Shown here in pieces: positions 17,855 to 22,348 of a stretch of 22,348 nucleotides of DNA. The stretch spans positions 63,824 through 86,171 of the forward strand of contig NAOQ01000129.1 of assembly GCA_002751075.1 (NCBI GenBank). The letters are read 5' to 3'. A program made the position numbers and the translations under genes. The stretch's first letter is position 1. The number at the start of each line of letters is the position of its first letter. The notes beneath the pieces are model-generated. The model made no database searches. It had not been told where the DNA came from and saw only the letters and a list, made by a program, of their open reading frames with translations. This stretch comes from Ichthyophonus hoferi (taxonomy: Eukaryota > Opisthokonta > Ichthyosporea > Ichthyophonida > Ichthyophonidae).

Positions 17855-19152
17855 AAAGGGGAGAGGGATTCAGAGAGAGAATCACAAATACACGAAAAGG
17901 ACAATAGGAGTGATTTATGGAAGATGAAAAATATTGCAGAGTAAGAATATATATAAGGAAATGAGCATGCATGAAGCGCTTAAAGGACAAAGGAGAGTGA
18001 TTTATACTATCTTATACTATGTTATGGTATGAGGATAAAATGTGATCGTACTAATATGAGGTGGTTGTGACTGCGATTAACAGTACATCGTGTGTACACA
18101 GATCTGAAAGGAAAAGGATTAAAATGAAAGCAAAATAAGAATGAGTGAATAAAATATTTATTATACTCTTGTATATCTATCTATCTTTTATGTTAATGTC
18201 ATATCATACTATTCTCGTAACCCCAGTATAGTCAGTCTACTAATAACATAAACACAAAAATACCAATAACGAAAGATAAGGTAAAATTTAAAACAATATA
18301 ATATAATACACTGCAATTTAATTTTTATTTGCTAAATCATCAATTATTACCTCAACACTAGCCTAAATAAAAACTTACATACCAATAACAAAACAAAATT
18401 AATTTTAAAAAAATACATTCCAGCTAATTTCCTAATTAACTGTACCCAATCACGCCTGCGCTGAATGAGCCGATATTCAAATGAAACTACTTTGATGAAT
18501 TAGAAAACAGTCTAGGCTAATAATACCCAATACCAAACACAGTTTGGTTCGGGCTTTTATGTACAGTTTATTGGATTCAAGGTTAACTAACCAATAGTCA
18601 CAAATACATATTATGTTTACCCACCACTGTTTACAAAACACCAAATGTGTGAAATATGCTAAAATAACGTCACATTATATGATATATTATAGAACTTGAT
18701 TTTTATAATTTAACGTCAGTCAACCAACCCTACTACAAAAACATAATTATACTAATAAATCAATAGCAATTCAATTATTTAATTGCCCAACAGCTAAAGC
18801 ATAAAGGACATAACGTAATATAAGTATCACCACAATTTTATCTACAATTGTTGTTTACGAATAACAACTTATCCTCTAGTGCAGCCATAAAACAGCAATA
18901 GTATTAAAATTTTAACTCTTCAATAATAACCTAAAAATTCAAACAACCAAAATAAATTTACTAAAAAAAACCCCAAACCATAAAAACAAAAAATATAACT
19001 TGAACGTAATAATTCTTGTAAAAGATTACTTAAAGAATTATAACGTCAATAAAAGCTAAAATACCAGTAACAAACCCACAGTAACAAACCCACATTAGGA
19101 TTTAACACTTAAGATATGCACTACAATTTAATCTTTAATTATATTATATTGT
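17855..19152. other. Intergenic region between the hydrolase and RPS8 (tail to tail)
   Basis: About 1.3 kb between two convergent 3' ends. 17855-18150 is purine-rich and probably the hydrolase 3' UTR, with AATAAA at about 18147. From 18290 to 19140 it is A-rich with many short CAAATA/TAACG words and no gene on either strand. Confidence 0.5.
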
Positions 19153-20956
19153 TTAATGCTTGTGAGTCTTCATCTTCTTCATGTAGAAGTCAAGCTCCTT
19201 GCCCTCTAGAATGTAACCATCGGCACGTCCAGACTGGCCAGGGCGAGAGGAGATGATAGCGTAAACGCGACCAGCTACAAACTGAGACTCCACATGGGGG
19301 TCAACCTTGCACATAGGATGGCGAGCCTTGAGCTTGCGCTAAGGAGAGGAAGCATAAGGTCAGATAGTGTGGTAAGGGACAAATTGGGGTGGGTGGGAAG
19401 GTTAGAAGGGATTGGGGATGGAATGCATCGTTTTCCTACAGCTATAAATAATTGCTTAAGATAGGTCAACAGGGAATTAAAATATTAAAAAGTTCAATAA
19501 ACTTTTGAGATATTTATATAGTTAATAAAGATAACCACATAAGGAAATAAAGCTACATTAAATACTTGATTCCAAAAAATAAATGAAGCACATATATATA
19601 CAACTGCGCAAGAAAACAAAAAACAACAATACAACCCAAAACAAACAAAAAATTATCATACAATGGACCATATTAAAATAATAATAAATCAAAATTAAAA
19701 CTTACCATAACGTGGTTGGACTTCTTCTTCTCAAGAATATCATCCTCAACCTCGACACCTTTCTTGCGACCGATGGCGACACCATAGTGTGCCTCGTAGT
19801 ACTGGCGGAAAGGGATGGCATCAATCTGCACAACGGCGCTCTTCACCAAGGTGTTGGTACGGACAAGCTCGTTGTTACTGGCGTTGTAAACAACACCGAT
19901 GATACGGCACTTCTTGGCGACGGCTGTTGAAACATAAAAAGGTTAACATACTATAAATTTATATATAATTAATATTTGCTTGTTTTTGAAAGACAAAATA
20001 ATAGACGTGGTATGTCCTTAATAAAAAAATATATAATATACGTAAGCGAACAGAAAGAAAAAGTATTAAATGACGTCAACTACAAACCTAATATCCTCAA
20101 AACATAAAGCAAAAGAAATTCAAAATAAAAACCACTTAAATTTAAAACCTCAAAAAACTTACACTCAGAACCCCAAGAGAAGTTGCCGGTCTCCAGACGG
20201 AGCGCACGGAACTTCTTGTTACCACCCATGGTGCGAACCTCATGGATACGCTTGGGACCGAGCTTGGTCATGGCAGCGGGCCTTCCGAGCTCGAATTTTC
20301 TCTTCTTGCGCATGGGCACGCACTTGGCGCCGGTAGAACGGCGTTTATGCCACTTATCACGACTGATCCCTAAATGAGAAAGGAGATAGGAATACTAATT
20401 AAAATCATGTTTTGGAAAAGTATAGTATGCTATGAAAGAGTAGTGGTTGTTTAATTTAGTTCGCATACAACTGCTTTACGAGTAGAGGTATATAAAAAAA
20501 GTATTTTAAAAATAACTGTGAAAGCAAAAATGTATGTCAAAAAGATTTAAAATATTGAAGGCTGAAAATTGGTTGCATTCATGTCTCAAATGTTTCGTTG
20601 AGAATCTGTGTATGACTTGTGTGCGAATATTGTTTCCTTTCAAATCAAGTTGTCACTTAGGACATTGAGTAAAACATCGGTCAAGCCATCGGGCCATGTG
20701 TTTGCAGTGAACGCCTCCGAGGAATTTTCGGTATATTTATATGCGATATCGGTCCCATATCTAAACTAATTTAACCCGAATCTACACTATCGTGTCGAAT
20801 CCTCTCTAGCGGTGGTGCATTGAACCATGAATCAACACTATTATCGCAGAATATCCAGTCTAAAATACTACGTAACACTTTCGGATAAATAGATACATAA
20901 ATTGTACTAATTCACTCCGATACATGGACGATAAAAAAATTGGGTATCATACCCAT
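19153..20956 (-). CDS. RPS8: 40S ribosomal protein S8 (eS8), four exons, 204 residues
   Basis: Coding exons on the minus strand are 20953-20956, 20163-20369, 19706-19923 and 19153-19338; phases agree to TAA at 19153-19155. Exon 2 onward is unmistakable: [90 protein letters not shown], and the C-terminal [20 protein letters not shown]. It binds 18S rRNA on the body of the small subunit. Exon 2 starts with GG before ATC, so exon 1 must end ATGG; the only well-placed ATGG followed by GT that I found is at 20953-20956 (donor GTATGA), giving a first coding exon of four bases as in animal RPS8. That part is inference; the rest is firm. The insert region reads [12 protein letters not shown], shared in style with plant and oomycete S8. 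Confidence 0.93.
20370..20952. other. RPS8 intron 1
   Basis: At 583 bases this is the longest RPS8 intron, and its part 20560-20900 is of mixed composition and free of simple repeats, unlike nearly all other introns here. I could not identify C/D boxes on the minus strand. It could hold an H/ACA snoRNA or regulatory sequence, but I cannot show either. Confidence 0.4.
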
Positions 20957-21082
20957 AATGCTTGTCACACAACGAAGGGTGGGAAAGGACAGTCTGTAGG
21001 TGGGATTTCGCCTGTACAGCCAGAACCAAGGCTGCCCATGCGAGGTGGTCAGTTACCGGACTGGTGGGTATTCCCAATTTTT
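20935..21082. repeat. Inverted repeat flanking the RPS8 leader and promoter
   Basis: AAAAATTGGGTATCATACCCA (20935-20955, 21 bases given here as AAAAATTGGG plus TATCATACCCA) faces TGGGTATTCCCAATTTTT (21065-21082); the arms match except for a three-base gap and one mismatch. Each arm is also a small palindrome itself (TGGGTAT-C-ATACCCA). The left arm covers the start codon and the exon 1 donor on the minus strand. The 109 bases between are GC-richer than the surroundings. Confidence 0.7.
20957..20989 (-). promoter_or_regulatory. Probable RPS8 5' leader with TOP-like start
   Basis: On the minus strand CCTTTCCCACCC (20989-20978) is the only pyrimidine run shortly before the candidate start codon and resembles the TOP start of ribosomal-protein mRNAs, as seen for RPL30. 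It would give a leader of about 32 bases. Inferred. Confidence 0.45.
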
Positions 21083-22348
21083 AAAAAAAATTAAAATTAA
21101 ATATTTAAAATTATTTAAAATTATTTTAATTTAGTGATTAAATCTGCTTTTAAACTTTTTTCGATTTGTTTTGCGGTGATTGGTTGTCTTGAGATCTTGG
21201 ATTATTCTATTGGTGGAAATATCCATACATAAACAAGGTCACTATAATGCGGCCTCGAATATCAACAATTTTAAATATATTGACATGGTCAGATAGTTTA
21301 GGTAATAGGCAAAATAATGGCTAGAATTATTAATAATTATCAGTATGATATAGTTAATATTAAGTCATAGCTTTTACTACTATCATACATGCGTACGATA
21401 TTGTATAGCACATTGGTGGCTGTCCTACTCGGAGTTTATGTCTGCACTAGAGCATTAACTGTGCATTGAAAAAATTAACTAATTTTACTGCGTTGTAAGC
21501 TATGTTACCCGAGTTATTACTAAAACATTAAGAGTAATTTTGGCACATAAAGGGTACACATGTTAGATTATAAAAATGTGAATTGCAGGGTTTATGTAAT
21601 ATATAGTTGAACTTTAATAACACAGCTACATAAACGAGTCTACATACTAGTATTATTAGTTGGTTGTTTAGAGTAATGATTTTATTTTAATCATATGTGG
21701 ATGGGTGGTTGGGTGGGAGATCAGTTATGCAGATTATAAAAAACTATAACTGTTCTGGCGACTTTTCCAGAGCTGTTGGGATCCCCAATTATATAACTGG
21801 TAGCAGTTAATATTGCTCAACCAGTGATAGTAATAATTATTTGGTCAGATCTGCCTTTAAGGTCCAGTTATTGTGATATAAATTTTATAGAAGGCCCATA
21901 AACCAACTCTTTAGGTAACTGGCTGTAGCAATTATACCTTTTTTCTAATTCAGAAGGGATAAATGCTTGGATGTGCTTGGGTGCGAATGTGGAAATTGTA
22001 CAATGAGATCGATCAGTAAGGGGTGATATAATACAATGTAAATAAAAACTATCTTAGCTATTAAATATTAGTAAGCAGTTTTCTGAGTTCTAAGAAAACA
22101 AGAGATGTGAACACTAATTATCATATACAAGAGTCAGTGGTGAATTAGACATTACAATAACGACGTGGTTGTTACATATATATAAAAAATGCGAAGTATT
22201 TTTGTGTGTTTACAAGAACATCATATTTTTCTATTGACACCGTGTATGTATGAGCAGGTCGTATTTTTTTATGTGTTCTCACATATTTGTGAGCGTGGCT
22301 TTGATTATTGTTTTCTTTTCTTTTCCTTAATACTTTGTTTTACCCTGA
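21083..22348. other. Right end of the window upstream of RPS8
   Basis: About 1.27 kb with no open frame, exon or RNA gene I can support on either strand. It begins with an A/T homopolymer-rich block (21083-21135) and continues as unique AT-rich sequence. Confidence 0.5.

Noticed and set aside
19712-20377. Plus-strand frames across RPS8 exons 2 and 3
   Set aside because: Antisense shadows; the minus strand encodes the full eS8 sequence with consistent splice phases.
20957-21064. GC-richer block between palindromic arms, with AATTTTT (Sm-site-like) next to it on both strands; considered as an snRNA, spliced-leader or 5S gene
   Set aside because: It matches none of the conserved cores I know for U1, U2, U4, U5, U6 or 5S, and it is well explained as the RPS8 promoter and leader.

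Overview
The window is nuclear DNA of a eukaryote: AT-rich, with six protein genes, five of them visibly split by GT-AG introns, and many microsatellites inside the introns. The proteins look opisthokont-like or generally eukaryotic. Small ribosomal protein S8 has an animal-like N-terminus but a C-terminal half carrying a 'KKSNHVMRK' block of the kind I associate with plants, oomycetes and some protists. My best guess is a unicellular relative of animals or another early-branching protist with long AT-rich introns; this is low-confidence inference.

Layout. 1-330 (+) is the last exon of a gene resembling the C-terminal end of peptidase M60-like (TCAF/enhancin-type) proteins. 974-2870 (-) is a three-exon CRAL-TRIO lipid-transfer protein of 286 residues. 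2871-4787 is intergenic, with a relic of a Tc1/mariner transposase near 4016-4237 and two adjacent palindromic elements just before RPL30. 4788-5599 (+) is RPL30, three exons, 113 residues; each of its two introns carries a copy of the same candidate box C/D snoRNA. 7304-14483 (-) is GRWD1, 13 exons, 471 residues, a WD40 ribosome-assembly and histone-binding protein. 15233-17854 (+) is a six-exon serine hydrolase of 253 residues, divergent from GRWD1 across a 749-base gap. 19153-20956 (-) is RPS8, four exons, 204 residues, whose first coding exon appears to be only four bases. 20957-22348 holds the RPS8 5' leader and promoter side and no gene I can recognise.

Function. RPL30, RPS8 and GRWD1 (whose yeast counterpart Rrb1 chaperones ribosomal protein L3), plus two candidate rRNA-modification guides, all belong to ribosome production, so half of the genes here serve one process. 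The other three (M60-like, CRAL-TRIO, hydrolase) have no evident link.

The most unusual signal is in GRWD1. At least six of its exon edges (3' splice sites of exons 2, 6, 10, 13; 5' splice sites of exons 4 and 9) have decayed tandem copies lying in the adjacent intron, and nearly all of the four acceptor and two donor duplications keep an AG or GT at the copied junction. This looks like recurrent tandem duplication across splice junctions, leaving decoy sites. Second is the pair of paralogous snoRNAs in consecutive RPL30 introns, with a 35-base identical D-box half and diverged 5' half.
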